A stretch of DNA of 49,224 nucleotides. Source: Simkaniaceae bacterium (lineage in GTDB: Bacteria; Chlamydiota; Chlamydiia; Chlamydiales; Simkaniaceae). The notes under the pieces were generated by a model. The model searched no databases and had not been told where the DNA came from. It worked only from the letters and a program-made list of their open reading frames with translations. The stretch is taken from assembly GCA_030064985.1 (NCBI GenBank), contig JASJDV010000014.1, positions 1 through 49,224 on the forward strand, written 5' to 3'. Made by a program: the position numbers and the translations under genes. Shown in pieces: positions 1 through 7,910 of this stretch; the stretch's first letter is position 1; every line of letters begins with the position of its first letter.

Positions 1-53
1 TCCTCTTCAATAATCGCTGCCATGTGGGGAATTCCTCCCTGTGTTCTTCTCAT
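1..53 (-). CDS. Partial unidentified protein, N-terminus only
   Basis: The reverse strand has an ATG at 53 preceded by GGAG with about 7 bases of spacing. It reads MRRTQGGIPHMAAIIEE and then leaves the window at base 1. A second in-frame ATG lies at 23. The gene would be divergent from the type III secretion operon. Seventeen residues are too few to name a family. The plus strand is also open over 1-150, so the coding strand is not certain; I prefer the minus strand because of its ribosome binding site. Confidence 0.4.
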   Translation of the reverse strand, partial: MRRTQGGIPHMAAIIEE

Positions 54-212
54 AATTTTCTCCAAGTTGATCCATGAAGAACAATTATACTCTCTCAAAC
101 TTTATTTTGAAATTTTGTCAGGTGTTAAGGCAGCCCCATAAAGAAGCCTTGGGAATAAACCTAACAAAGTGCTATAAGAACGCTATTGACCTGTTTATTG
201 AGAAGGGTAAAA

Positions 213-1145
213 ATGAAAAGATTACTAAAAAGATTAACTCTTCTTGGACTTGTGGGAAGCTTTTCACTTCTATTTACGGGATGCAACGCAAGTCAAGAAG
301 TTGTCAGTAATGTTGATGAAAAAGAAGCAAACGTCATTTTGGTTCTACTCGAAAGTAAAGGAATCCCTGCTTCTAAAAGTGCGACTGCCACAAACGCCAT
401 TGGAGGAGAAAACACTGGAGCAAAGTATGCGATCACAGTTCCTGAAACAGATGCGATTGAAGCGATTGCTTGTCTCAATCAAAATGGGTTCCCAAGAACA
501 AAAGGAACCACTCTTTTAGATCTTTTTGCCAAGCAAGGTTTGATGACCTCAGATAAGGAAGAGACGATTCGTTACCAAGCTGGTCTTGCACAACAACTCA
601 CCAATACGATTATGATGATCGATGGGGTGATTGATGCAAATGTGCAACTTTCTTTTCCCCCCGAAGAAACAACGTTAGGGGGACAAGAAGTGGAACCAAA
701 AAAAATCACCGCAGCAGTTTACGTGAAACATCAAGGCGTTATCGATGATCCAAACATTCACTTGGAAAATAAAATCAAACGCTTGATTTCTGGTAGTGTC
801 TCTGGCCTAGATGTCAACGATGTGACTGTTGTCTCTGATCGTTCACGTTTTACAGATATTAGCCTGGAGCATAGACCAGAAGCTCTTAGGAGCACGCCAG
901 GGGAATATGTCAGCATTTGGAACATTGTTATGAGCAAAAAATCTGCAACTCGCTTCCGTGTTCTTTTCTTTACCATCACTGTCATCGCTGTGCTATTAGC
1001 CATTCTCTTAGGTTGGATCAGTTGGAAATTTTACCCACAGCTTAAGAAAAAGGGGGGGCTTAAAGAGCTCTTCAACCCTATTCCCCTCCTCAACACTCTT
1101 AAGAAAAAACCGCCGTTTGGCCCACCAAAAAAGGGAGATGAATAA
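213..1145 (+). CDS. sctJ: Type III secretion inner-membrane ring lipoprotein SctJ (YscJ/PrgK family)
   Basis: SctJ forms the inner-membrane ring of the injectisome basal body, facing the periplasm. The ATG at 213 is chosen over an upstream TTG at 186 because GAGAAGGG lies just before it and because the product then begins with a clean lipoprotein signal: a basic start, a hydrophobic stretch and the lipobox LFTGC, with the lipidated cysteine at residue 24. Two YscJ-type alpha/beta domains follow (about residues 30-220). One transmembrane helix sits at about 250-272, followed by a basic, proline-rich cytoplasmic tail. The length (310 aa) fits the family. It is the first gene of a same-strand block sctJ-K-L-R-S-T with spacing of a few bases or overlaps, the chlamydial cdsJ-T order. 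Confidence 0.93.
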   Translation: MKRLLKRLTLLGLVGSFSLLFTGCNASQEVVSNVDEKEANVILVLLESKGIPASKSATATNAIGGENTGAKYAITVPETDAIEAIACLNQNGFPRTKGTTLLDLFAKQGLMTSDKEETIRYQAGLAQQLTNTIMMIDGVIDANVQLSFPPEETTLGGQEVEPKKITAAVYVKHQGVIDDPNIHLENKIKRLISGSVSGLDVNDVTVVSDRSRFTDISLEHRPEALRSTPGEYVSIWNIVMSKKSATRFRVLFFTITVIAVLLAILLGWISWKFYPQLKKKGGLKELFNPIPLLNTLKKKPPFGPPKKGDE

Positions 1146-1148
1146 GAA

Positions 1149-1988
1149 TTGAATCAGACCTCATGGATTTCTTTTCGCAGTTTATTGGAGCAAAAACATA
1201 AAGCGTCTTTCCTCCATTTTCTTTCTGCAACAGAGCAAAAAAAATTCCACAGCATGACTCCCTCTAAAAAAGATCCCTTTGCTGCGCCCTATTCTATAGA
1301 AGATCGGTTGAATCGAGTGCATTACTCATGGCTCATTACTTTCTTGGAACCTTTCGCTGAAAAAGATAAAGAGATGATTCTGTCATGTCTAAACAAAAAT
1401 CAAGCCGAGCGACTCAAAGAGCACTTTACTATAAAAGGAGAAAAGCTTCCCCTGAAAAAAAGAGCAAAAGATTACGTAATGAAAGTAACTTATACGTGGC
1501 TGATTTCTAATCAAAAAGATTTTTTACCCCTTGAGTTTTTGCCGCACCATCCCCTTAATCCCTTAGTCGATTTATCCAAAAAAGCACTGCAAAAACTCGT
1601 TGATGAGTTAGGTCTCCAAGATTTAGCCGTCGAACTCAAGCGTATCATCAAGTCTGATCAAATAGAAAAAATCCAAAAAGCCCTGACACCAAAGGAACGA
1701 GAGTTTTTAAAAAAACAAATTAAAGTAAAAAATCCTATTACCTTTCTAAGACTCAACTTAGATAACTGGGATGGGACTAGAGAAACACTAAAAATCATTC
1801 TCCACCATCGAGGATTCAATCGCCTTGCTAAGGCACTTTTCGGCTGCCATCCCTCCCTTTTATGGCACATCTGCTATACACTAGATACAGGTAGGGCAAA
1901 AATAGTGCGCAAGTTTTTTACAGACAGCAAAAACAACGAAGCACAAGCAACCTTAATCCATCAAATCGTAGAGTTAATTCAAGGATAG
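1149..1988 (+). CDS. Conserved chlamydial T3SS-cluster protein in the sctK position
   Basis: This 279-residue soluble protein, rich in Lys and Leu and predicted mostly helical, has no signal peptide or membrane segment. It starts at TTG 1149, three bases after the sctJ stop; the next in-frame ATG is at 1255 and would remove about 35 residues. Its stop codon lies 10 bases before the probable sctL start. In Chlamydia the gene between cdsJ and cdsL is the uncharacterised CT560, and in other injectisomes this slot holds SctK, a cytoplasmic sorting-platform adaptor. The assignment to an SctK-like role is from position and size, not from a motif I can point to. Confidence 0.7.
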   Translation: MNQTSWISFRSLLEQKHKASFLHFLSATEQKKFHSMTPSKKDPFAAPYSIEDRLNRVHYSWLITFLEPFAEKDKEMILSCLNKNQAERLKEHFTIKGEKLPLKKRAKDYVMKVTYTWLISNQKDFLPLEFLPHHPLNPLVDLSKKALQKLVDELGLQDLAVELKRIIKSDQIEKIQKALTPKEREFLKKQIKVKNPITFLRLNLDNWDGTRETLKIILHHRGFNRLAKALFGCHPSLLWHICYTLDTGRAKIVRKFFTDSKNNEAQATLIHQIVELIQG

Positions 1989-1999
1989 TGAGACTGTTC

Positions 2000-2626
2000 A
2001 TGACTAAATATTTTTCCTTCATCTATTCCGGTGAAATCAGACAAGGTTCTGAAGAAAAAGTGATTCCTTCCCATGCATTTAGCGAACTTTTAAGCTCCAT
2101 TGAAGTTTTAAATAAAGCTAAAGCAGACGTAAAAAGTTACCTCAGTACCAATAAAAAGGAGTGCAGGAAACTTTTGGAGCAAGCGAAAGAAACGGGATTT
2201 AATGAAGGACTCTCAGCCTTCAATAAACAGATCCTTCATTACGAACAACGGATCAAACAGATGGAGCATGAACTCCAAAAGATGATCCTTCCCCTAACCT
2301 TGAAGGCCGCAAAAAAAGTTGTGGGACGTGAACTTCAATCAAGCCCCGAAACAATTGTTGATATTGTACGACAAACATTAAAACCCGTCACACAAAATCA
2401 TCACATTAGGATCTTTGTCGCAAAAGAAGACAAAAAAATCTTAGAACAAAAGAAAAAAGAACTGAAAATGCTTCTCGAACAAGTCCAGACTTTTATCATA
2501 GAGGAAAAAGAAGATATCACCCCTGGGGGTTGTATTATTGAAACAGAAGCTGGTATCATCAATGCCAGTTTAGAAAATCAATGGCGCGCACTCGAGTCAG
2601 CTTTTGAAGCGTTTATAAAAAAATAA
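2000..2626 (+). CDS. sctL: Type III secretion stator / ATPase regulator SctL
   Basis: SctL (HrpE/YscL, FliH-like) links the SctN ATPase to the sorting platform and is related to the b/delta stalk of F-type ATPases. The protein begins MTKYFSFIYSGEI, continues into a long charged coiled coil (about 30-100), then has the conserved C-terminal domain with ITPGGCIIETEAGIINA near residue 175-190, which closely resembles chlamydial CdsL as I remember it. I choose ATG 2000 because the family starts with a short M-K/T-x-F-S-F/L-I segment; a GTG at 1988 overlapping the previous stop is an alternative. The stop overlaps the sctR start by one base (TAATG), which suggests translational coupling. Confidence 0.9.
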   Translation: MTKYFSFIYSGEIRQGSEEKVIPSHAFSELLSSIEVLNKAKADVKSYLSTNKKECRKLLEQAKETGFNEGLSAFNKQILHYEQRIKQMEHELQKMILPLTLKAAKKVVGRELQSSPETIVDIVRQTLKPVTQNHHIRIFVAKEDKKILEQKKKELKMLLEQVQTFIIEEKEDITPGGCIIETEAGIINASLENQWRALESAFEAFIKK

Positions 2627-3456
2627 TGAAAAGATCCTGCACATTTTTCGTTTTTCTCCTCATCCTATTTTGCTCTACTGCGAAGCCCATTTTTACGCAA
2701 GATCACGCCATTGCTCGCATAGTAAAAAACCCAACCCAACAAGAGCAAGCTGCTGCCGAAGGAGAACAAGAGGGAAATGCTCCGGGGGACCCTAATGTCA
2801 TCACCATGATGGCAGTGATTGCCCTTCTTGCTCTTCTCCCTTTTGCCATTATTTTGCTAACCTCTTTCTTAAAAATTGTCATTGTCTTATCCCTGTTGAG
2901 AAATGCCCTCGGCGTCCAGCAAGCCCCCCCTAACCAAGCCTTAACAGGAATCGCTCTTTTAATGAGCATTTACGTTATGTTTCCTACCTGTGTCGCCATG
3001 TATGACGCGGGAAAAGAGTACATCTCCAAAAATGCCCCCAAACATCTTTTCTCTCCTGACTCTGCTGTTTACATTTACAATATCGTTAACGAGACAAAAG
3101 AGCCCCTCAAACAGTTTTTATCTAGAAACATGTCGGCAAGTCATCAACGAAACTTTTACCAGCTTGCTTATCAAAGCATGCCCGAAGAATGCAAATCAGA
3201 TTTAAAGATGGATGATTTTATTGTCTTAGCCCCCTCCTACATTGTTTCTCAGCTTAAAGGGGCTTTTGAGATCGGTGTTTTAATCTATCTCCCCTTCTTT
3301 GTCATTGACCTAGTGACCTCTAATATCCTCCTTGCAATGGGAATGGTGATGCTTTCTCCGCTAACAATTGCCCTTCCGCTCAAGCTCCTTTTAATTGTTA
3401 TGACAGATGGATGGACCCTCATTATCCAAGGGCTAGTACAAACCTATAAACAGTAG
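2626..3456 (+). CDS. sctR: Type III secretion export-gate protein SctR (FliP/YscR family)
   Basis: SctR is the core subunit (usually five copies) of the export gate in the inner membrane. The protein has an N-terminal hydrophobic signal-like segment (residues 1-24), a charged linker, then the FliP/YscR domain: FAIILLTSFLKIVIVLSLLR near residue 75-95, the signature NALGVQQAPPNQAL at about 92-105, a large periplasmic loop, and two C-terminal hydrophobic segments. At 276 aa it is longer than YscR (about 217 aa) because of the N-terminal extension, which chlamydial SctR proteins also show. The ATG overlaps the sctL stop codon by one base. Confidence 0.95.
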   Translation: MKRSCTFFVFLLILFCSTAKPIFTQDHAIARIVKNPTQQEQAAAEGEQEGNAPGDPNVITMMAVIALLALLPFAIILLTSFLKIVIVLSLLRNALGVQQAPPNQALTGIALLMSIYVMFPTCVAMYDAGKEYISKNAPKHLFSPDSAVYIYNIVNETKEPLKQFLSRNMSASHQRNFYQLAYQSMPEECKSDLKMDDFIVLAPSYIVSQLKGAFEIGVLIYLPFFVIDLVTSNILLAMGMVMLSPLTIALPLKLLLIVMTDGWTLIIQGLVQTYKQ

Positions 3457-3465
3457 GAGTTTTCC

Positions 3466-3732
3466 TTGTACGATTCGGAAATATACCAACTCTCTTATCA
3501 AGCGCTTCTTCTTATTCTGATCCTTTCCGGACCCCCAGTTTTGATCAGCATGATCTTTGGTTTATTTGTAGCGATTTTTCAAGCTGCGACTCAAATTCAA
3601 GAACAAACCCTCTCTTTTACTGTAAAGTTGGTTGCAGTGATTATGACCCTAATTTTCTTAGGGGGATTTCTCAGTGCACAAATGATGCAATTTGCCAATA
3701 CAATTTTTCACAACTTCCCGACATGGAGATAG
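3466..3732 (+). CDS. sctS: Type III secretion export-gate protein SctS (FliQ/YscS family)
   Basis: This 88-residue protein has two transmembrane hairpin helices (about 12-38 and 50-75) and the FliQ/YscS segment GLFVAIFQAATQIQEQTLSF. It joins SctR and SctT in the export gate. The start is TTG 3466, with GGAG 9 bases upstream; no ATG is available before the conserved region. It lies 9 bases after sctR and 6 before sctT. Size matches the family (about 88 aa). Confidence 0.94.
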   Translation: MYDSEIYQLSYQALLLILILSGPPVLISMIFGLFVAIFQAATQIQEQTLSFTVKLVAVIMTLIFLGGFLSAQMMQFANTIFHNFPTWR

Positions 3733-3738
3733 GGTTCA

Positions 3739-4572
3739 ATGCTCGAGTACTTTTCGACTCTTTCCAGTCTGACCCTTTGGAGCGTTGTTTCTCTCTTTTT
3801 TCTCGCCTTAATGCGCCTGGCCCCCATCTTAGCAATGGCTCCCTTTTTAGGAGCAAAATTAGCTCCTGGAATCGTTCGGATGGGGCTTGCTGTTTTTCTA
3901 GCCATTATCTTTCTGCCCTACCTTATTGTGAATATAAAAGAGCCCATAGCATTCAATAATGCCTTTATCCTCTACTCCCTTAAGGAGATTTTAATGGGTT
4001 TTATCCTTGGGTTCTTTGTAGCTGCTCCTTTCTATAGCGTTCAAACAAGTGGTATTATCGTTGACTATTTAAGAGGAGCATCCATTATGCAATCCCAAGA
4101 TCCCTCGCTGCAAACTCAAGCCTCTCCTATTGGAATCTTCTACAATTACATTTTACTCGTTATTTTCTTTCAGATGAATGGACCCTTTCTTTTTTTTGAT
4201 GCTTTGGTAAAATCGTATGAGATCGTTCCTCCAGCAGAATTTATCAATCCTATTTTCTTTAGCGTTAAAAGCATTTTTTGGAAAACATCGATAGATCTCC
4301 TTCATCAAATTGTTACCATTGCTATTCAATTATCTGCGCCTTGTCTTGTTGCTATTTTGATGGCAGAGATGTTTTTAGGAATTGCAAATCGCTTAGCTCC
4401 CCAAGTCCAAATCGCTTTTTTAGGCATGTCTATAAAATCTCTCTTAGGTCTCGCTCTTCTCTGGGCAGCTTGGTTTTTCATCGTAAAACAATTGACAAAA
4501 CAAACTTATGACTGGTTGAACCTACTGAACAAAATGATCGCTTACATGAAATATATAAATCCATTCACGTAA
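3739..4572 (+). CDS. sctT: Type III secretion export-gate protein SctT (FliR/YscT family)
   Basis: SctT completes the SctRST export gate. The 277-residue protein is an integral membrane protein with about six hydrophobic helices. The FliR-type features include MRLAPILAMAPFLGAKLAPG near residue 25-45 and MAEMFLGIANRLAPQVQIAF near 210-230. The ATG at 3739 lies just after the sctS stop. It is the last gene of the T3SS block; a 284-base gap follows with no clear hairpin, so where the transcript ends is not visible. Confidence 0.94.
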   Translation: MLEYFSTLSSLTLWSVVSLFFLALMRLAPILAMAPFLGAKLAPGIVRMGLAVFLAIIFLPYLIVNIKEPIAFNNAFILYSLKEILMGFILGFFVAAPFYSVQTSGIIVDYLRGASIMQSQDPSLQTQASPIGIFYNYILLVIFFQMNGPFLFFDALVKSYEIVPPAEFINPIFFSVKSIFWKTSIDLLHQIVTIAIQLSAPCLVAILMAEMFLGIANRLAPQVQIAFLGMSIKSLLGLALLWAAWFFIVKQLTKQTYDWLNLLNKMIAYMKYINPFT

Positions 4573-4680
4573 AATGTTTCGCCGCATTTTTGTCTTTGTT
4601 GAACCGAAAACTTAGCCGGAATTTTTCAGTAGGATAGCTGTAGATGGCAGACTATTTTTTTCTATTTTTCATTTTTTTGC

Positions 4681-4710
4681 TTGCAAAAAAATTCAAGTGC
4701 TGCGTTTAAT
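4681..4710 (+). promoter_or_regulatory. Candidate sigma-70 promoter for the MOMP-like gene
   Basis: TTGCAA (4681-4686) and TTTAAT (4705-4710) are spaced by 18 bases, about 145 bases upstream of the porin start. Poly-A and poly-T tracts surround the site. This is a consensus match only; another TTGCAC-like box occurs near 4769. The 4573-4856 gap shows no coding sequence. Confidence 0.3.
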
Positions 4711-4856
4711 GGAAGGTTATGAGAGCAATTGCTTATCGGAAAAAAATAAGTTAGTAGAAATTTTTCTCTTGCACTATTCTCAATAAGTCAGGTAGACAAG
4801 GGTGAAAGAAAGGCAATTAACATTTTATCATTTCTGTAACAGGGAGAAAATTGAGC

Positions 4857-6068
4857 ATGGAAATGAAACTTCAAAAACTCTGGCCTCTAGTTGGGGCACT
4901 ATGTTTAAGCATAAGCGCTTTCGCATATGGTAACACACAAAACAACAATTCTACATATAGCTCTAGCATGCACTCCAGCTCGCAGCCTGGGCAAGAAGCG
5001 CACCAACGCGGAACTTTTAGAGAAATCACTCCTCCTGCAGGACCCCGAGTCGCACATGGGGCTGACATTTTCGTCACTGCAGATTTCATCTGGTGGGAAG
5101 CTGTGGAAGAAAAATTAGATTTTTCATCAAGCGGAATTGCCTATACCAAAGCGTTAACAGTTTCTGATCTGCAACAAACAATTTCTGCAGGAAAAACTGT
5201 TTCTGTAGGGAAAGATTGGGCTCCAGGATTCAAAGTTGGTCTTGGTCTAAACATGGGACATGATGGTTGGGACCTTTATACTCAATACACATGGCTACAT
5301 GCTTCTAATACAAAAAGTCAAAAAGGTGATTATCTTAAAAATCCTCAGATCATCTCTGGGTATAACGTACCATACGTTAATACAATAGACGAAGGAACCG
5401 AAGTGGTAATGAATAATGGAGACACTTATTTTTCGGGTTTCTCTGAAAATAAATCAAAATGGAATCTTCACTTCAATGCGGTCAATATTGAATTAGGAAG
5501 AAACTTCTACCTTAGTCAATTCCTTACCATAAGACCACACATGGGTCTTAAAGGAACATGGCAAAGCCACGATTGGAAGACTACTAGCATTGCTCAAACA
5601 GGAAAAAAATTCGTTGTGGCCACAAGTGATGCTGATATGGCCACTTATGGAATCGGATCTAACAAGCACTACAGCGTCTGGGGAATTGGAGTACGTGGTG
5701 GCTTGAACATGGAATGGTACATGTCCAAATGCTGGAGCATCTATGGAGATTTCTCTCTATCTACTCTTTGGACAAACTACTATAAACAAACATTGACCAT
5801 TGCAATGGAAGATATTGGCATTGAAAATCCAACATCCACTATTATTGTCAACTTTGCTGATGGTAATGCTTACAAATGCAAATACATCGCTGAGCTTGAG
5901 CTAGGTTTTCGTTGGGAAACTTGGCTCTATGATGACAACTACCATTTTGCAATCCAAGCAGGTTTGGAACAACAAACTTGGATCAACTGGTCCGTGCTCA
6001 ATCCTTATAACCAATGTGCTGATATGTCACTGCGAGGTTTGAACTTGAAGCTTCGATTTGACTTCTAA
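4857..6068 (+). CDS. MOMP-like outer-membrane beta-barrel porin (Legionella-OMP-like family)
   Basis: The 403-residue protein is predicted to be an outer-membrane porin. It has a signal peptide of about 25 residues ending near SAFAYG, a Ser/Gln-rich linker, and then alternating aromatic/hydrophobic strands such as DIFVTADFIWWEA and WDLYTQYTWLH. It ends LKLRFDF, with the terminal phenylalanine used for barrel insertion. The motif pattern resembles the Legionella major outer-membrane protein family and the MOMP-like proteins expanded in Simkania and related chlamydiae. Several cysteines occur but it is not Cys-rich. I choose ATG 4857 because AGGGAG ends about 10 bases upstream; TTG 4851 and ATG 4863 are alternatives. 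A strong terminator follows. Confidence 0.85.
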   Translation: MEMKLQKLWPLVGALCLSISAFAYGNTQNNNSTYSSSMHSSSQPGQEAHQRGTFREITPPAGPRVAHGADIFVTADFIWWEAVEEKLDFSSSGIAYTKALTVSDLQQTISAGKTVSVGKDWAPGFKVGLGLNMGHDGWDLYTQYTWLHASNTKSQKGDYLKNPQIISGYNVPYVNTIDEGTEVVMNNGDTYFSGFSENKSKWNLHFNAVNIELGRNFYLSQFLTIRPHMGLKGTWQSHDWKTTSIAQTGKKFVVATSDADMATYGIGSNKHYSVWGIGVRGGLNMEWYMSKCWSIYGDFSLSTLWTNYYKQTLTIAMEDIGIENPTSTIIVNFADGNAYKCKYIAELELGFRWETWLYDDNYHFAIQAGLEQQTWINWSVLNPYNQCADMSLRGLNLKLRFDF

Positions 6069-6096
6069 TCAACGGATTAAAAATCAAAAAGAAACA

Positions 6097-6127
6097 AAAG
6101 GCGCCAAACAACTGGCGCCTTTTTTTA
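6097..6127. terminator. Bidirectional Rho-independent terminator
   Basis: AAGGCGCCA (6098-6106) pairs perfectly with TGGCGCCTT (6113-6121) across a 6-base loop and is followed by a T run on the plus strand. On the minus strand the hairpin is followed by TTTTGTTTCTTTTTG, so it can also end the convergent gene at 6164-6664. Confidence 0.9.
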
Positions 6128-6163
6128 TGGCGATTGTGGTCTTGGTTTACCTTGATGAAAGGT

Positions 6164-6664
6164 TTAAGGGTGATCCTCAGACTGGTAATCCATCGTAATA
6201 AGAGGAGATTTTTTTCCCTGCTTTGATGCACTAGATTCGGCTTGTAAAGCATAGTTATTAACATGAAGGGAGCTTTCTTTAGAAATCATTTTACGAAGTG
6301 TTTTATTACGTAGCTGCCTTGCATGGATTTTACTGATCAATTCTTTCGTTTTTTGGTACAAAAAAAGCGTTTCTCCTTCACTATCTACCAAGGGATCTAG
6401 AATCTCATCTAGCAGCGCCCCTTTAGCATTAAAGGGAAGGGAGTCAACGAGTTTTCGTGTGATTGTCCCTCGAAGTTTACTCATTTCTTTTAACTCTTTA
6501 ACCAACAGGTTCCATTGATTATAGAGCTTTTGCTTCAATTCTATAGCGCCGATTCGAAGAAAATGCTCTTGTTGATTCATGTTTCCAAGAATCTCTTGTC
6601 TAAGCTGTATTTCTTTCGATAGAACGGTTTGCATCTCTTCTTGTAATTTGGTCCAATCTGTCAT
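6164..6664 (-). CDS. Helical coiled-coil protein, possibly FlgN-like chaperone
   Basis: This 166-residue protein is highly charged, without signal peptide or membrane segment. It is almost all helix: heptad-like Leu spacing runs from residue 5 to about 75 (KLQEEMQTVLSKEIQLRQEI, then LYNQWNLLVKELKEMSKLRG), and a shorter helical part follows. Length and the Leu/Glu/Lys pattern resemble FlgN/T3SS-chaperone-type proteins, but I see no decisive motif, so the function is not assigned. It converges on the porin gene through a shared terminator and is divergent from mutY. The ATG at 6664 is followed by MTDWTKL; AGGGGGAAAG lies just upstream (reverse strand), a plausible ribosome binding site. Confidence 0.65.
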   Translation of the reverse strand: MTDWTKLQEEMQTVLSKEIQLRQEILGNMNQQEHFLRIGAIELKQKLYNQWNLLVKELKEMSKLRGTITRKLVDSLPFNAKGALLDEILDPLVDSEGETLFLYQKTKELISKIHARQLRNKTLRKMISKESSLHVNNYALQAESSASKQGKKSPLITMDYQSEDHP

Positions 6665-6794
6665 ACTTTCCCCCTGATCTTTTGGATACTTCGTAAAAAT
6701 AGAAATTTCTTAGAGATCTCACGTATTTTCTTGAAAAACCTATGCCAAAGAACTAAGCTTTTCATTGTCTAAGCATTAGAAAATTTAGGAAGTG

Positions 6795-7841
6795 ATGATT
6801 CAGGAAAAACATTCCCTTCAGCGCTCTTTTAACAGTGAAAAGCTCCGGAAGTGGTTTTTTGTTAACCGTCGATCCCTCCCCTGGAGGGAAAATCCTTCCC
6901 CCTATGAAGTTTGGGTTTCTGAGGTGATGCTTCAACAAACTCGAGTCAGTGTTGTGATTCCTTACTTCAAAAAATGGATGGAGCGATTTCCAACGATCTC
7001 ATCTCTAGCAGCTGCTCCAATGGAAACGGTGATCAAAGCCTGGGAAGGTTTGGGCTACTATTCTCGAGCCCGTAACCTTAAGCAGGGGGCAGAATACTTG
7101 TGCCAACAGTATGGAGGAGAACTTCCGGACAGCTATGTAGCGCTTCAAGAAGTGAAAGGATTGGGGCCTTACACAATAGGAGCTATTCTAAGCTTTGCCT
7201 TTAAGAAAAAAGTTCCTGCTATCGATGGGAACGTTCTTCGCGTTCTTTCTCGTTTTTTTGCGCTGGAAGAACCGATAGATAAAGGAAAAACACAAAAAAG
7301 GATTCGAGAGCTTTGTTTAGCAATTCTTCCAGACAATGAGCCTTGGATTATTATGGAAGCTCTCATTGAGTTGGGAGCACTTGTTTGCCAAAAAAAAGCA
7401 AAATGTCATGCATGCCCCTTAAACCATCAATGCTTAGGAAAAGAAAAAGCTGATTTACTTCCCAACAAAAGGAAAAAGGAAAAGACCATCCATCTTCATC
7501 GGGATGTTGCAGTGATTTATTCAGGAACAGAACTTCTGCTCCGGAAAGGGAGTCAGGGAAAGGTGATGGCAGATCTTTGGGAGTTTCCTTATTTTGATCG
7601 AGGATCTAACATGGAGGCTATACTAGGAATGTCTCTCGTTCCTAAAAGAGCCCTGCAAGAAATCAGCCACGGATTCACAAAATATAAGGCGTTTCTCTAT
7701 CCCCATCTTTACGAAGGAGAGAAAACTTCACTAGTAAATTATTTCTGGATTCCGTTTGACGCCGCAAGAAAACTGCCCTTTTCATCAGGACACCGCCGCA
7801 TTATTCATGACTTGAGAAATAATAGTATCCTCGATATTTGA
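6795..7841 (+). CDS. mutY: A/G-specific adenine glycosylase MutY
   Basis: MutY removes adenine mispaired with 8-oxoguanine in base excision repair. The HhH-GPD domain occupies about residues 30-215. The catalytic Glu lies in SEVMLQQT (about 43-50), the helix-hairpin-helix is VKGLGPYTIGAI (about 117-128), and the catalytic Asp is in IDGNVLRVLSR (about 140). Four cysteines for the 4Fe-4S cluster are present near 195-210, but the first spacing is five residues (CQKKAKC) rather than the usual six. A C-terminal NUDIX-like 8-oxoG recognition domain follows. ATG 6795 is preceded by TTAGGA; a GTG immediately before it is also possible. Length (348 aa) is typical. Confidence 0.93.
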   Translation: MIQEKHSLQRSFNSEKLRKWFFVNRRSLPWRENPSPYEVWVSEVMLQQTRVSVVIPYFKKWMERFPTISSLAAAPMETVIKAWEGLGYYSRARNLKQGAEYLCQQYGGELPDSYVALQEVKGLGPYTIGAILSFAFKKKVPAIDGNVLRVLSRFFALEEPIDKGKTQKRIRELCLAILPDNEPWIIMEALIELGALVCQKKAKCHACPLNHQCLGKEKADLLPNKRKKEKTIHLHRDVAVIYSGTELLLRKGSQGKVMADLWEFPYFDRGSNMEAILGMSLVPKRALQEISHGFTKYKAFLYPHLYEGEKTSLVNYFWIPFDAARKLPFSSGHRRIIHDLRNNSILDI

Positions 7842-7910
7842 AAATAAGTTCGTAGAAAACCCAATCGATGACGAAATACATGCTTTAACCTCTTAATTAA
7901 GGAGAGATTT

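Noticed and set aside
1-150. Plus-strand open frame from the left edge (reads through to TAA at 148-150)
   Set aside because: No start is visible and the minus strand has a better start with a ribosome binding site; not enough to call.
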